Assembly (NCBI GenBank): GCA_024276995.1
Contig: JAJRWB010000059.1
Span: forward strand, 1-35,240
Origin: Candidatus Eiseniibacteriota bacterium
GTDB lineage: Bacteria; Orphanbacterota; Orphanbacteria; Orphanbacterales; Orphanbacteraceae
Direction of reading: 5' to 3'
DNA: 35,240 bases
The position numbers were made by a program, and so were the translations under genes. The notes beneath the pieces were generated by a model that saw nothing but the letters and a program-made list of their open reading frames with translations, did not search any database and was not told the DNA's origin. Below, piece after piece: positions 8,996 through 18,338 of the stretch; within the stretch, counting starts at the first letter, position 1, and each line of letters opens with the position of its first letter.

Positions 8996-9778
8996 CTATG
9001 ACATCACCATGCCGCCGTCGACGTTGATCACCTGTCCGGTGACGTAATCCGCGGCGGGGGACACGAGGAACCCGACCACGTTGGCGACATCCTGACCGAC
9101 ACCGAGTCGTCTGAGCGGAATCTGCCGCTGAAGCTCCTCGCGGACTTCATCCGACAGGACCCGTGTCATCGCGGTGTCTATGAAACCGGGGGCGACCGCG
9201 TTCACGGTGACTCCCCGGGATGCTAGCTCCTTCGCCACCGACTTGCTGAATCCGATGATCCCCGCCTTCGACGCCGCGTAGTTCGCCTGGCCGGCGTTCC
9301 CCATCAGGCCGATCACCGATGCGATATTCACGATGCGCCCCCGGCGGGCCTTCACCATCGGCCGGACGACTGCTTTCGTGAAATTATAAGTTCCTTTCAG
9401 GTTAACCGCCAAGACGGCGTCCCACTCCTCTTCTTTCATTCTCAGGAGCAGATTATCCCTGGTGATTCCCGCATTGTTCACGAGGATATCAACGCGGCCG
9501 AATTTTTCCAGCACTTTTTCCACCACGCCGGCGGTCTCCGCCGCGTCGGTGACGTTCGTCTGAAGGGCGAGGGCATCGCGACCCATCTCCCGGATCTCGC
9601 GTGCGGTCTCCTCCCCCTTCTCCCGGTCGACATCGACCACCACCACGTCCGATCCCGCGCCGGCGAGAGTAAGGGCGATCGCCCGTCCGATGTTCCGAGC
9701 CGCGCCCGTCACGATCGACAGCTGTTCTTCGAGCATCGCCGTACCGTTCCAGAATGGAACTTCCCGGTTCTGTGTCAT
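8996..9778 (-). CDS. fabG: 3-oxoacyl-ACP reductase
   Basis: FabG reduces 3-ketoacyl-ACP with NADPH. It is a classical short-chain dehydrogenase: cofactor motif TGAARNIGRAIA, NNAG in ILVNNAGITRDNLL, catalytic Ser in NIASVIGLMGNAGQANYAASK, which also supplies the YxxxK pair, and the C-terminal ADYVTGQVINVDGGMVM. As listed it has 260 residues with GGAAGGGA 9 nt before the ATG. An internal ATG at 9736 (MLEEQLSIVTGA) gives 246 residues, closer to the usual FabG length, so the true start is uncertain. The cofactor motif has Asn where many FabG have Gly, a variant that occurs in the family. It ends with TAG and lies between fabD and acpP. Confidence 0.94.
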   Translation of the reverse strand: MTQNREVPFWNGTAMLEEQLSIVTGAARNIGRAIALTLAGAGSDVVVVDVDREKGEETAREIREMGRDALALQTNVTDAAETAGVVEKVLEKFGRVDILVNNAGITRDNLLLRMKEEEWDAVLAVNLKGTYNFTKAVVRPMVKARRGRIVNIASVIGLMGNAGQANYAASKAGIIGFSKSVAKELASRGVTVNAVAPGFIDTAMTRVLSDEVREELQRQIPLRRLGVGQDVANVVGFLVSPAADYVTGQVINVDGGMVMS

Positions 9779-9799
9779 CGGTTGCCGTCCCTTCCGGAA

Positions 9800-10726
9800 T
9801 CACTCCAGCGCCTTGCGGAGCGACTCCCCGTCTGCGATGCCAATCACCGGAATCGACCGGTCGATCTTCCGGGCGAGTCCCTTCAGGACCCGGCCCGGCC
9901 CGATTTCATAGAACCGGGCGCATCCTTCTTCCTTCATGCGCCGCACCGATTCCTCCCATCGAACCGCCCCGCGCAACTGCCGGACAAGCGCTTCGCGAAG
10001 CTCGGCCCCATCGGTCCGGGGCACGGCGTCCACGTTTACCACAACGGGCACGGCGGCGGAGCGGAATTCGATCTCCTTCAAACACTCCTCGAGGCCGGCC
10101 GACGCGAAGGCCATCAGCTCGGAATGGAAGGCACCGCTCACCGGAAGGGGAACGACCTTCTTCGCCCCCCGTCCCGAGGCGAGTTCCATCGCCTTCTCCA
10201 CCGCCGCCACTTCGCCGGAAATCACGATCTGTCCCGGGGCGTTGAAGTTCGCCGGCTGCACGATGCCGACCTCCTCCGCCTCGCGGCAGACCTGGACGAC
10301 CTGGTCGGCGAGAAGGCCCATGACCGCCGCCATGGCGCCCGGTTTCCTTTCGCCCGCCTCGAACATCAGCTCCGCCCTCCGCCTCACCGCGGTGAACGCC
10401 GACCGGGGAGTGAGCACCCCCGCCGCCACGAGGGCGGTGTACTCGCCGAGGCTGTGGCCGGCGACGATCGCCGGCTCCCACCCGCGATCTTCGACGAGCT
10501 TGAGCAGCGCGAGGCTCACCATCAAGATGGCGGGCTGGGTGTAACGCGTCTCGCGGAGAGTCTCCTCCGGCCCCTCGAAGGCGAGCGTCGTGAGAGGATA
10601 CTCCATCACCTCGTCGGCGAGGTCGAAGATTTCCGCCGTTTCCGGGAACTCGCCGCGGAGCGTCTTCCCCATCCCGACGAACTGGGAGCCCTGGCCCGGA
10701 AAAAGATATCCGAAAGAAGACGACAT
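9800..10726 (-). CDS. fabD: Malonyl-CoA:ACP transacylase
   Basis: FabD moves malonyl groups from CoA to ACP, supplying the extender unit for FabH and FabF. Of 308 residues, the N-terminus has YLFPGQGSQFVGMG, the catalytic Ser lies in VAGHSLGEYTALVAAG, the substrate-binding Arg in AVRRRAELM and the catalytic His in VSGAFHSELM. I use ATG 10726, which overlaps the fabH stop as TGATG; an in-frame GTG one codon upstream would make an ATGA-like overlap. Translation is probably coupled to fabH. Confidence 0.95.
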   Translation of the reverse strand: MSSSFGYLFPGQGSQFVGMGKTLRGEFPETAEIFDLADEVMEYPLTTLAFEGPEETLRETRYTQPAILMVSLALLKLVEDRGWEPAIVAGHSLGEYTALVAAGVLTPRSAFTAVRRRAELMFEAGERKPGAMAAVMGLLADQVVQVCREAEEVGIVQPANFNAPGQIVISGEVAAVEKAMELASGRGAKKVVPLPVSGAFHSELMAFASAGLEECLKEIEFRSAAVPVVVNVDAVPRTDGAELREALVRQLRGAVRWEESVRRMKEEGCARFYEIGPGRVLKGLARKIDRSIPVIGIADGESLRKALE

Positions 10727-11712
10727 CACAGCTTCACCACCGCCGAGGCCGACGTGAATCCACCGCCGAAGGCGACGAGGCCGACCGTGGTGCCGCGCGG
10801 ACAGCGTCCGGCGCGGACCGCCTCGTCGAGGGCGATCGGCACCGAGGCGGCCGAGGTGTTCCCGTAACGATCGACGTTGATGAACACCTTCTCCTCGGGG
10901 ATCTTCATCCTCTTCGACACCGCCTCCATGATCCTCAGGTTCGCCTGGTGGGGAATGAAAAGATCGAGATCGTCCGTCGACATCCCGGCCTGCTCGAGGG
11001 CGGCGTTCATGGCGCGGGTCATGAACTTCACGGCGTGCTTGAAAACCTCACGCCCCTCCATGTGGATGCAGTGGAGCCGCTTCTTCACCGTCTCCTCGGA
11101 GGCGGGCATTCTCGAGCCTCCCGCCGGCATGTGAAGCAGATGTGAAAGAGTGCCATCGGTGCACAGCTCGATCGAGCAGATCTCCCTTTCGTCGTCGGTC
11201 GGGCCGAGCACCACGGCGCCGGCACCGTCGCCGAAAAGGACACACGTGGTCCTGTCATCCCAGTCGACGATCCGGGTGAGCGTTTCCGCCCCGATCACCA
11301 CCGCGTTGCGGTACGGACCGGTTTCGATCAGCCCCCTCGCCACGGCGATGGCGTAGATGAAACCGGAGCAGGCGGCGCTCACGTCGAACGCGACCGCGCC
11401 GGCGGCTCCCAGCTTCGCCTGCACGAGCGCGGCGGTGGACGGGAAGAGCATGTCGGGCGTAGCGGTGCCCAGAACGATGAGATCGATATCCGCAACGCCG
11501 AGGCCGGCCGCCTCGAGGGCGCGCAGCACCGCCGCCGCGGCGAGGTCGGACGTCGCCGTATCCTTGTCCGCGATATGCCGCTCCCGGATGCCGGTGCGGG
11601 TGGTGATCCACTCGTCGGTGGTATCCACCATTCGGGTCAGGTCCTCGTTACTCAGTATCTTTTCGGGAGCGAACGACCCGGTTCCCCTGATGCAGATTCT
11701 TGTTTTATTCAA
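10726..11712 (-). CDS. fabH: Beta-ketoacyl-ACP synthase III
   Basis: FabH starts fatty acid synthesis by condensing acyl-CoA with malonyl-ACP. The 328-residue protein shows the catalytic triad: Cys in DVSAACSGFIYA, His in DLFIPHQANLRIM and Asn in NVDRYGNTSAASVPIAL. The N-terminal GTGSFAPEKILSNEDL and C-terminal FGGGFTSASAVVKL are typical. The apparent start is TTG, with AGAGGTGA a few bases upstream and an 8-nt overlap with the end of plsX, so translation is likely coupled. Confidence 0.95.
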   Translation of the reverse strand: MNKTRICIRGTGSFAPEKILSNEDLTRMVDTTDEWITTRTGIRERHIADKDTATSDLAAAAVLRALEAAGLGVADIDLIVLGTATPDMLFPSTAALVQAKLGAAGAVAFDVSAACSGFIYAIAVARGLIETGPYRNAVVIGAETLTRIVDWDDRTTCVLFGDGAGAVVLGPTDDEREICSIELCTDGTLSHLLHMPAGGSRMPASEETVKKRLHCIHMEGREVFKHAVKFMTRAMNAALEQAGMSTDDLDLFIPHQANLRIMEAVSKRMKIPEEKVFINVDRYGNTSAASVPIALDEAVRAGRCPRGTTVGLVAFGGGFTSASAVVKL

Positions 11713-12745
11713 CGGTCACCTCTTGGTAAGCCTCGAGCTTCTTCTTGATTTCCGCGTTGATATTGTAACGGACGAAACGGCTCGCCGTCCGTATGGCGTT
11801 CGATATGGCGAGCGGCGACGATCTTCCGTGGCAGATGATCGTGATGCCGTCGATCCCCAACAGCGGCGCGCCGCCGTACTGCTCGTAGCTGAGCTGCTTT
11901 TTCAGTGTGGCGATCACCGGTGTCAGGAGGAACGCGCCGATCTTCGCGAGAGGCCTGTGCCGGATCTCGCCGCGCACGAGCACGGTGATCCGTTCGAATA
12001 CACTCTCCGCGAACTTGAGAGCCACGTTCCCCGTGAAGCCGTCGCATACCGCCACGTCCGCCTCGGCGCGAAAAAGACCGTTCGGCTCGACATTCCCCAC
12101 GAACCGGAGCCCCGACTCACGGAGAAGCTCGTTCGCCTCGCGGGTGAGCTCGTTTCCCTTCGATTCCTCCTCGCCGATGTTCAGCAATCCCACACGGGGC
12201 GAGGGCCTATCGAGGAGTCGCTCGGCGTAGATCGAACCCATCTGTGCGAACTGCACAAGGTCGGTGGGGCGACAGTCCTTCGTCGCGCCCACGTCGAGGA
12301 GGAGATACCCCCCTTTCGCTCCCGGCACCATGGTGGCGATCGCGGGACGCCGCACGCCGGGAAGCCGGCCGAGGGCGATCAGGCTGCAGGCGACCACAGC
12401 GCCCGTATTGCCCGCGCTCACGAAGGCGGAGACTTCCCCCTCCTTCTGGAGCATGAGGCCGCGCGCGATGGAGGAGTCCTTCTTCCTCCTGAAAGAAGAG
12501 GCGGCATCATCCTTCATGCCGATCTCTTCGGTGGTGTGAACCACGCGGGGAGGATTGTCCATCTTCCCGGCGCCGAGCTTCTTCAGCTCCGGATAGATCC
12601 GCCCGGAATCGCCCACGAGGATGATCGTGTCGGCGCGGCCCGTTTCGCGGAGATAGTTCACCGCGCCTCGCACCACCACCGAGGGGCCGGAATCGCCCCC
12701 CATGGCGTCCACAGCGATACCGACCGGAGAGCGGGAGTCACTCAT
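11705..12745 (-). CDS. plsX: Phosphate acyltransferase PlsX
   Basis: PlsX makes acyl-phosphate from acyl-ACP and phosphate, feeding PlsY in phospholipid synthesis. I chose ATG 12745 (346 residues), 5 nt after the rpmF stop, because it places the family start VGIAVDAMGGDSGP near the N-terminus; longer frames overlap rpmF. Further family segments are VSAGNTGAVVACSLIALGRLPGVRRPAI, LLDVGATKDCRP and VCDGFTGNVALKFAES. No good Shine-Dalgarno is present, so translation probably depends on rpmF. Confidence 0.94.
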   Translation of the reverse strand: MSDSRSPVGIAVDAMGGDSGPSVVVRGAVNYLRETGRADTIILVGDSGRIYPELKKLGAGKMDNPPRVVHTTEEIGMKDDAASSFRRKKDSSIARGLMLQKEGEVSAFVSAGNTGAVVACSLIALGRLPGVRRPAIATMVPGAKGGYLLLDVGATKDCRPTDLVQFAQMGSIYAERLLDRPSPRVGLLNIGEEESKGNELTREANELLRESGLRFVGNVEPNGLFRAEADVAVCDGFTGNVALKFAESVFERITVLVRGEIRHRPLAKIGAFLLTPVIATLKKQLSYEQYGGAPLLGIDGITIICHGRSSPLAISNAIRTASRFVRYNINAEIKKKLEAYQEVTVE

Positions 12746-12750
12746 CGGCG

Positions 12751-12927
12751 TTACTCGACGATGATAACGCGCCGGCCCTTGTAGTAACCGCAGTGGGGGC
12801 AGATTCGGTGAGACGGTTTCGCCTGCCCGCAATGGGAGCAGTTCGACGGTGTCGCCGCCGCGAGGGCGTGGTGCGAGCGTCTCTTGTTTTTTCTCGTCTT
12901 CGAGGTTCGTCTCTGTGGAACAGCCAT
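12751..12927 (-). CDS. rpmF: Ribosomal protein bL32
   Basis: This 58-residue basic protein of the large ribosomal subunit starts MAVPQRRTSKTRKNKRRSHH, the typical bL32 leader. It has a four-Cys zinc ribbon (CSHC and CPHC). The yceD-rpmF-plsX-fab order is widely conserved. It begins 2 nt after the yceD stop and ends with TAA. Confidence 0.97.
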   Translation of the reverse strand: MAVPQRRTSKTRKNKRRSHHALAAATPSNCSHCGQAKPSHRICPHCGYYKGRRVIIVE

Positions 12928-12929
12928 GA

Positions 12930-13469
12930 TTAATCCTTCTTTTCCAGTTCCTTTTTCAACCCGCCCAGCGCCGACCAGGCGCCGTGGCCCCCGCCGATCA
13001 CGCAGCCGCACTCCGTCTCGTTCCTGTCCACGCCGCACGAGGGGCACAGCCCCCTGCAATCCGGCCGGCAGAGCGGCTTCAACGGCGATGATACCAGAAT
13101 CGACTCCCGTACGAGAGGATCGATTGACATCACCCCGGGGGAAGTGCCCAGGAAGCCGGGATCGCCGTCGTAGGAATCATCGAGAACGACCACCGTGTCT
13201 CCCTCGACGCGAACCGCTTCGAAGAAAGAGACGTCCACCCGCTCCTCGAACGTCGCGAGGCACCGGGCGCACTCTCTCCTTGCCGCCGTGTGGACCGCGC
13301 CGTCCACGGTCAGCGTGGCGGCGGTGCAGGTGACCCGCACTTCCACGTCCACGTCGCGCTCGTATGCGGTCCCTTCCTCCTCGAGGACCAGCTCGCCGGG
13401 AGAGACGAGGAACCGGTATCGGTTGACCCCTTCCTCGACGGCAGACAGGTCGATGTCCAAAGGAGGCAT
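12930..13469 (-). CDS. yceD: YceD/DUF177 family protein, probable large-subunit rRNA assembly factor
   Basis: The 179-residue protein belongs to the DUF177 family that almost always precedes rpmF and has been linked to 23S rRNA accumulation. The central segment RRECARCLATFEERVDVSFFEAV and the C-terminal CRPDCRGLCPSCGVDRNETECGC carry the Cys pairs typical of the family and may bind zinc. ATG is preceded by GGAGG 4-5 nt upstream. It is the first gene of the fatty-acid operon, about 90 nt downstream of the predicted transcription start. Confidence 0.9.
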   Translation of the reverse strand: MPPLDIDLSAVEEGVNRYRFLVSPGELVLEEEGTAYERDVDVEVRVTCTAATLTVDGAVHTAARRECARCLATFEERVDVSFFEAVRVEGDTVVVLDDSYDGDPGFLGTSPGVMSIDPLVRESILVSSPLKPLCRPDCRGLCPSCGVDRNETECGCVIGGGHGAWSALGGLKKELEKKD

Positions 13470-13564
13470 GCCCCCTCCCGCGCCGGTTCACAGGTGTCCA
13501 CTCTTTGGGGAACGAACTGGCGGATAGCCCCATTCAGCGGTGGGATCTTTTCCCGAAAGGAGAA

Positions 13565-13594
13565 ACTATATCGAAATCGAAGGAACGGTGTCAA
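13565..13594 (-). promoter_or_regulatory. Promoter of the yceD-rpmF-plsX-fab-rnc operon
   Basis: On the minus strand a perfect TTGACA (13589-13594) is followed after 18 bp by TATAGT (13565-13570). Transcription would start near 13557, leaving a leader of about 88 nt before yceD. The barrel gene promoter at 25165-25194 has the same boxes and spacing. Confidence 0.75.
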
Positions 13595-13606
13595 GTCCCC
13601 GGGAAG

Positions 13607-13633
13607 GCGCGGCGCGCCGTGAGGGCGCCGCGC
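13607..13633. terminator. GC-rich hairpin after the second M16 gene
   Basis: GCGCGGCGC (13607-13615) pairs with GCGCCGCGC (13625-13633) around a 9-nt loop, immediately after the stop of the M16 gene and before the fab promoter. There is no U-tract on either strand. It probably separates the two transcription units. Confidence 0.45.
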
Positions 13634-13640
13634 GTCCCGC

Positions 13641-14921
13641 TCAGACCGACAGCGAGGCGATCGACTCCTCCACCGGGGCCGGAAGCGGGGGACCGGCCAC
13701 CGACAGGGCGAATCTCTCGGCGGAAAGGAGGCGGCCTGCCACGCGAAGGAGATCGGCGGCGGTCACCGAGGTGAGTTCCTCCCGGTAGCGGGTGAGATAG
13801 CCGGGCCCGAGACCGTAGTACTCCTCGTTGAGCAGAAACGCGGCGATCCCCTCGTTCGTCTCTAGGCGGAGGGGGAGGGAATCGATCAGGTAGCGCTTCG
13901 TCTCGTCGAGCTCCCGCCGGCTGACCCGCCGCTCGCGGATCCGATCGATCTCCTCGAGAACGAGGCGGACCGCCCTGCCGACATGATCGGGATGGATACC
14001 GGCACGGATCACGAACGGCCCCGGACCGACCGAGGGGCGGATCGCGCTGTAGACATAGTACGCGAGCCCCTCCTCCTCACGAATCCTCCCACCGAGCCGC
14101 CCGCCGAGCCCGAAAGCGCCGAGAACCTGGTTGAGCACCACGGCGGCGTGAAAATCGGGGTCGAGCCGCCGGATCCCGACGAAACCGAGGGCGAGATCGT
14201 TCTGCGTCTTGTCGGCCATCGCCTTCACTCGGACAACGGTCTTTTTCATCGGCGCCGCGTCGGGAACGTCGGGCGGTTCGGCGGGACCGTCGCCCTTCCA
14301 TCGCCGGAAAACGGAGGTAGCCTTCCGGAGCGCTTCCCTTTCGTTCACATCACCGACGATGACGAGGATCGCCCCTCGCGGGTAGTATCGCCCGTTGTGA
14401 AACGCCACGAGATCCCTCCGGGCCAGACAGCGGATGCTCCGCACCGTCCCCCCTCCCGGTCTCCCATATGGATGCCTCCTCCCGTAGAGGATCGTTTGCA
14501 GCGCCTTCATCGCCACCGACCGGGTGTCGTTCTCGTCCTCCCTCAGATCACCGATCAGCTGCCCCTTGACCTTCTCCAGGTCCCGGGCGGGGAAGACCGG
14601 CTCGATAAGCATCTCCACGAAGAGCTTCAGGATCGCGTCGAGATCCCCCCTCATCATCGAACCGAGAAGAAGGGTGGAATGTTTGTCCACCGATGCCCCC
14701 GTTTCGGCGCCGAGAAAATCGATCATCTCGGAAATCTCGGCGCCCGTCCGTTTGCGCGTCCCCTCCTCGAGAAGGGCGGACGTGGTGAGCGCCAGCCCCT
14801 CGCGCCCGGCGGGATCGTGGACGCTCCCGGTGTGGAGGCACAGGCGCACCGCCACCGCCGGGCTCAACCGGTTCCTCTTCACGATCACCCGCATGCCGTT
14901 CGGCAGTTCACCGCGCACCAT
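13641..14921 (-). CDS. M16 family peptidase-like protein, non-catalytic subunit
   Basis: The 426-residue protein has the two-domain M16 fold: ELPNGMRVIVKRNRLSPAVAVRLCLHTGSVHDPAG at the start, and the C-terminal glycine-loop segment LGGRLGGRIREEEGLAYYVYSAIRPSVGPGPF. The inverted zinc motif HxxEH is absent; the equivalent segment reads GLALTTSALLEEGTRKR. Such subunits pair with an active partner and contribute the substrate-binding RxxxY half (here ...EEGLAYYVYS). I chose ATG 14921, which overlaps the end of the catalytic gene by 14 nt and has GGAGG 10 nt upstream; the longer frame reads through that gene. The two products probably form a heterodimer. Confidence 0.88.
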   Translation of the reverse strand: MVRGELPNGMRVIVKRNRLSPAVAVRLCLHTGSVHDPAGREGLALTTSALLEEGTRKRTGAEISEMIDFLGAETGASVDKHSTLLLGSMMRGDLDAILKLFVEMLIEPVFPARDLEKVKGQLIGDLREDENDTRSVAMKALQTILYGRRHPYGRPGGGTVRSIRCLARRDLVAFHNGRYYPRGAILVIVGDVNEREALRKATSVFRRWKGDGPAEPPDVPDAAPMKKTVVRVKAMADKTQNDLALGFVGIRRLDPDFHAAVVLNQVLGAFGLGGRLGGRIREEEGLAYYVYSAIRPSVGPGPFVIRAGIHPDHVGRAVRLVLEEIDRIRERRVSRRELDETKRYLIDSLPLRLETNEGIAAFLLNEEYYGLGPGYLTRYREELTSVTAADLLRVAGRLLSAERFALSVAGPPLPAPVEESIASLSV

Positions 14922-16221
14922 GCCGGCGCCCCCTCCCGTTCCGGGCCGGCCTGTAGACGCCGATCGTCCGGTTGTTCCTGCGGAAGATCCGCTCCGCCGT
15001 TTCGCGCACTTGTTCGGCACTCACCTGCTCGATCTTATCGAGAAATGTCTCGAAGAAACGGTATTCATCGATCGTTTCGAAGTAGCCGAGCTGGTGGGCG
15101 ACCTCGGTAACAGAGTCGCTCTGGAAGACGTGGGCCGCACGGATCTGGTTCTTCGCCTTGCGCATCTCCCGTGCGGAGGGCCTCGCGGCGGCGCACTTTT
15201 CGAGCCGCCGGAAGAGCCTTCTTTCCACCTTCTCCACCGGTACGTCCGCGCCGGCGGTGACGGTGAAGTAATAGAGGAAGGGATCTTTCGTGGGAATATA
15301 GAAGGAACGGACCGACGTGGCGACGCGCGAATCGATCATCTCCCTGTAGAGGGGGGAACTCTTCCGCGTTTCACCGTCGAAACTCCAAAGGCTGATCCCC
15401 TTCGCCCCGGCGAGAACGGCGTCGAGCACCACGAGGGGATAGACATCCGGCTCCCTGACGGAAGGGGCGCGAAAAGCGGCGTGAAAGTACGATGTCGTCC
15501 CCCCCCCTTCCAGCTCGACGCGCCTTTCCCCCCGCTGGGGCGCCTCGGGCGTGCGAAGCGGTTCGGGCGCTTCGCCGGAGGGAATCGCGCCGAAGGCGGC
15601 GCGGATCTTCCGCATCGCCGCGGCGGCGTTGAAATCGCCCACCACGACGAGGGTGGCGTTGGAAGGAACGTAGTGCGTCCTGTAGTGGCGGATCATCTCC
15701 TCGCGGGTGATCCTCTTCACATCGGGCTCCCATCCCACCGTCGGCCACCGATAGCCGTGCGCCTGGAAGACGGCGGCGTTCACTTCGCGGTCGAGAAGAG
15801 ATTCGGGGTTGTTCTCTCCCCCTCGGAGTTCGGAAAGGATCACCGTCCGCTCCGAGGCGAACTCCGCGCCGTCGATCAGGCTGTTTTGCATTCTCTCCGC
15901 TTCGAGATCGAGGGCGAGACCGAGATGTTCCGCCGGGAGGGTTTCGAAATACGTCGTCTGGTCGATCCACGTGTAGCCGTTCCAGTAGCCGCCCCGCCTC
16001 TCGATGAGACTCTTCATCTTCTCCTTCGAGAAACGCTTCGTTCCCTTGAAGTTCATATGTTCGAGCCAGTGGGAAATCCCGGTGAGTCCCGGACGCTCGT
16101 CGGACGAGCCGACTTTGTACCAGCACCAGACGCTCACGATGGGCGCCGACTTCGCCACCTGGAGGAGCACTCTCAGCCCATTGCGCAACCGGTGAGATTC
16201 CACCGAACCGTTTCGCTTCAA
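14908..16221 (-). CDS. M16 family zinc metallopeptidase, catalytic subunit
   Basis: The 437-residue protein has the M16B layout. The inverted zinc motif is H-W-L-E-H in GISHWLEHMNFKG, and the third metal ligand Glu lies in RTVILSELRGGENNPE. The N-terminal RLRNGLRVLLQVAKSAPIVSVWCWYKVGS is typical. No signal peptide is visible, so it is probably cytosolic or exported by a route not evident here. The start appears to be TTG overlapping the TGA of the upstream propeller gene (TTGA), indicating coupled translation. The likely substrate is small peptides or cleaved signal peptides, by family analogy. Confidence 0.92.
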   Translation of the reverse strand: MKRNGSVESHRLRNGLRVLLQVAKSAPIVSVWCWYKVGSSDERPGLTGISHWLEHMNFKGTKRFSKEKMKSLIERRGGYWNGYTWIDQTTYFETLPAEHLGLALDLEAERMQNSLIDGAEFASERTVILSELRGGENNPESLLDREVNAAVFQAHGYRWPTVGWEPDVKRITREEMIRHYRTHYVPSNATLVVVGDFNAAAAMRKIRAAFGAIPSGEAPEPLRTPEAPQRGERRVELEGGGTTSYFHAAFRAPSVREPDVYPLVVLDAVLAGAKGISLWSFDGETRKSSPLYREMIDSRVATSVRSFYIPTKDPFLYYFTVTAGADVPVEKVERRLFRRLEKCAAARPSAREMRKAKNQIRAAHVFQSDSVTEVAHQLGYFETIDEYRFFETFLDKIEQVSAEQVRETAERIFRRNNRTIGVYRPARNGRGRRHGAR

Positions 16222-18311
16222 CGGATCACCGCTTTCCCGAGCGCGCTGTTCCCCGCCTGGTCGGTGACACGCAGCAGGATCACCTGCTCACCGCCGCCGG
16301 ACGAATCGACGGCGAAGTCGAATTCCTCTTCCCACGAATCGTAGATACCGTCGGCGCACGCCACGGGCTGCCACGCATCGGCGTTCAGCGAGTATTCGGC
16401 CCTGAGCAGCGGACTCGTCTCGTCCCTCGCCTTCCCCTTCACCGCCAAGCGGCCGTCCCGGCGTTTCACGGTGAGGCTCACCACCTCGGGCGGCGTGTTG
16501 TCGACCTCGAAGGGATCACCGATTCTCGCTCCGATGAGCGCGGACGCCGGCGGGTTCGACCGCTCGTCGCGGGCGACCACCTTGATCCGGTAATCCCCGT
16601 CGGGCATCGACCTCGAGTCCCACGAGTAGTAATTCATGGTGAGATCCTTTTCCATCGGTTTCCAGCGCTCGTCCCCTTCCCGGCGATAGAAGATATCGAA
16701 GTAAAGATCGTCGCCGTTCGGATCGGCCGCGTCCCACCGGGCGGTGCGGATCGAGCGGGTCCACATTTCCGACGCCGCCACCGGTTTCGTATCTCCCTGG
16801 GAGGGGGGATAGTACTCGACCCGGGTACCGTCGCCGAGCACCTGGTAGAGAAGTTCCGGCCTCGGATCGGAAGGACCCTCGAAGAAGCTCGCCTCCGCGG
16901 CGCCGACGTTCACGGCGAGCACGCGGGGAGCGAGATTCTGTTCGACATACGCGATACGAACCCTGTCGAGTCTCGGGGACGATTCTCCTTCCGACTTCAT
17001 CTCCGCGCGCCACTGGAGGAATCGCGCCGCCGGCGAACGGATCGCTCCGCCCGACCGGCCCGAGTCGATCTCCTCCCAGTCGCTCCACGTCCGGTTCGCC
17101 TCTTCCGTGTTGCCCGACCGGGTGGAGAAACGAAGCGACGTTTTCGCCGGCACGTCTCCCCACCAACGGAGGGTGCCCCATCGGGTGACATTAACCATGT
17201 CCTTCGCTTCCGATTCGTACGTTCCCTCCCGCGATCCTTCACCCCCCAGAGTGTAAAGCCCTCCCTGGTTTCCCGTGCCCACCCAGGTGACGTCCCCCTC
17301 TTTCTGGAGCGCGAGAAGCTGTGACTCGGCGAGGGTGGCCAGCTCGGCGGCATTTCCCTCGGCGTCGATGCGCACCAGTTGCCCCGGGTTTCCGGTGCCC
17401 ACGAGGAGCGAACCGTCGTCTTCGAGAAGGAGGGCGAAGAGATACTCCGAATCGGATTCCCAGATCTGCTCCACCGCACCGGTAGGAGCGACACGGAAAA
17501 GGAGCGCCTTGCGGCGGGGTTCGCCGTTCTTCTTCTTCCGGTCGGCGCTCTCATCCCCGGCGGCGGCGACATAGATCGTCCCGTCCCCGGCGAGGGCGAT
17601 ATCGCCGATTTCGTTCCGCGGGGAGTCGAAGAGGACGGATGCGTTCGCGTCGGCGTCGAGGGCGATGAGCAGTCCGTTCCCGTCGCCCCCCGCGAGGATC
17701 CGTTCGCGCGGTGCGTCCCGGACGAGACAGAGGATATTCGTTTCGGGAGAATCGTAGAACACAATCCCCTCGCCGGACGGATCGACGCGGTAGATCTTGC
17801 CGTTCTCGCCCGTACCGGCGTAGACATCGCCCTTTTCATCGACCAGGAGGGACCAGACGTAATGCTCGGGCGTGTCGAAGAAGGTGCGCGCCTTCCCCTC
17901 GGTGTCGATGGCGTAGATCACGCCGTCGGGCGACGTGCCCGCATACACCGTCCCGTCTGGGGCGACGGCGATCGAGAGCACATCGAGTTCGACCGAATCG
18001 AAGATGAGCGTACTCTCCCCTTTTCGATCGACGCGGTAGATTCTTCCCTCGTCCCCCGTTCCGACGTAGAGATTCCCCTTCCCGTCGGGAGCGAGACACC
18101 AGACGTAGTACTCCGAGATCCCCCCCACGTCCTCGAGTGACGGCGAGAGGGAGAGCGTGCCGAGGGGGCCGACCATCAGGTTCCTTACCGTGCCCTCGCC
18201 GATCTCCTCCTTTCCCGCAAGATCCCAAAACGATGTATTCACCGCGCCGACCGCCGCGGGGAGGGCGAGCATTCCGAAGAGAACGGCGATCCGTCTTGCC
18301 GATTTACCCAT
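16218..18311 (-). CDS. Exported beta-propeller protein with C-terminal Ig-like domain
   Basis: The 697-residue protein begins with a signal peptide (RRIAVLFGMLALPAAVGAV). Residues about 70-360 hold propeller blades with recurring 'G-x-x-Y-x-G-T-x-x-x-G-x-I-Y-R-V-D' units (YVGTGDEGRIYRVDRKG, YAGTSPDGVIYAIDTEG, YAGTGENGKIYRVDPSG), like the NHL/SMP-30 and two-component-regulator propeller families. A middle region (about 370-460, RTWSDWEEIDSG, FLQWRAEM) resembles a carbohydrate-binding-like sandwich. The C-terminus has a fibronectin/Ig-like repeat (DNTPPEVVSLTV...). It is presumably periplasmic or on the surface. No catalytic residues are evident. It lies 27 nt after the S55 peptidase gene and overlaps the M16 gene, so these products may act together. 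Confidence 0.78.
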   Translation of the reverse strand: MGKSARRIAVLFGMLALPAAVGAVNTSFWDLAGKEEIGEGTVRNLMVGPLGTLSLSPSLEDVGGISEYYVWCLAPDGKGNLYVGTGDEGRIYRVDRKGESTLIFDSVELDVLSIAVAPDGTVYAGTSPDGVIYAIDTEGKARTFFDTPEHYVWSLLVDEKGDVYAGTGENGKIYRVDPSGEGIVFYDSPETNILCLVRDAPRERILAGGDGNGLLIALDADANASVLFDSPRNEIGDIALAGDGTIYVAAAGDESADRKKKNGEPRRKALLFRVAPTGAVEQIWESDSEYLFALLLEDDGSLLVGTGNPGQLVRIDAEGNAAELATLAESQLLALQKEGDVTWVGTGNQGGLYTLGGEGSREGTYESEAKDMVNVTRWGTLRWWGDVPAKTSLRFSTRSGNTEEANRTWSDWEEIDSGRSGGAIRSPAARFLQWRAEMKSEGESSPRLDRVRIAYVEQNLAPRVLAVNVGAAEASFFEGPSDPRPELLYQVLGDGTRVEYYPPSQGDTKPVAASEMWTRSIRTARWDAADPNGDDLYFDIFYRREGDERWKPMEKDLTMNYYSWDSRSMPDGDYRIKVVARDERSNPPASALIGARIGDPFEVDNTPPEVVSLTVKRRDGRLAVKGKARDETSPLLRAEYSLNADAWQPVACADGIYDSWEEEFDFAVDSSGGGEQVILLRVTDQAGNSALGKAVIR

Positions 18312-18338
18312 GATTCCTTTATCCCGACGCGACGCCCT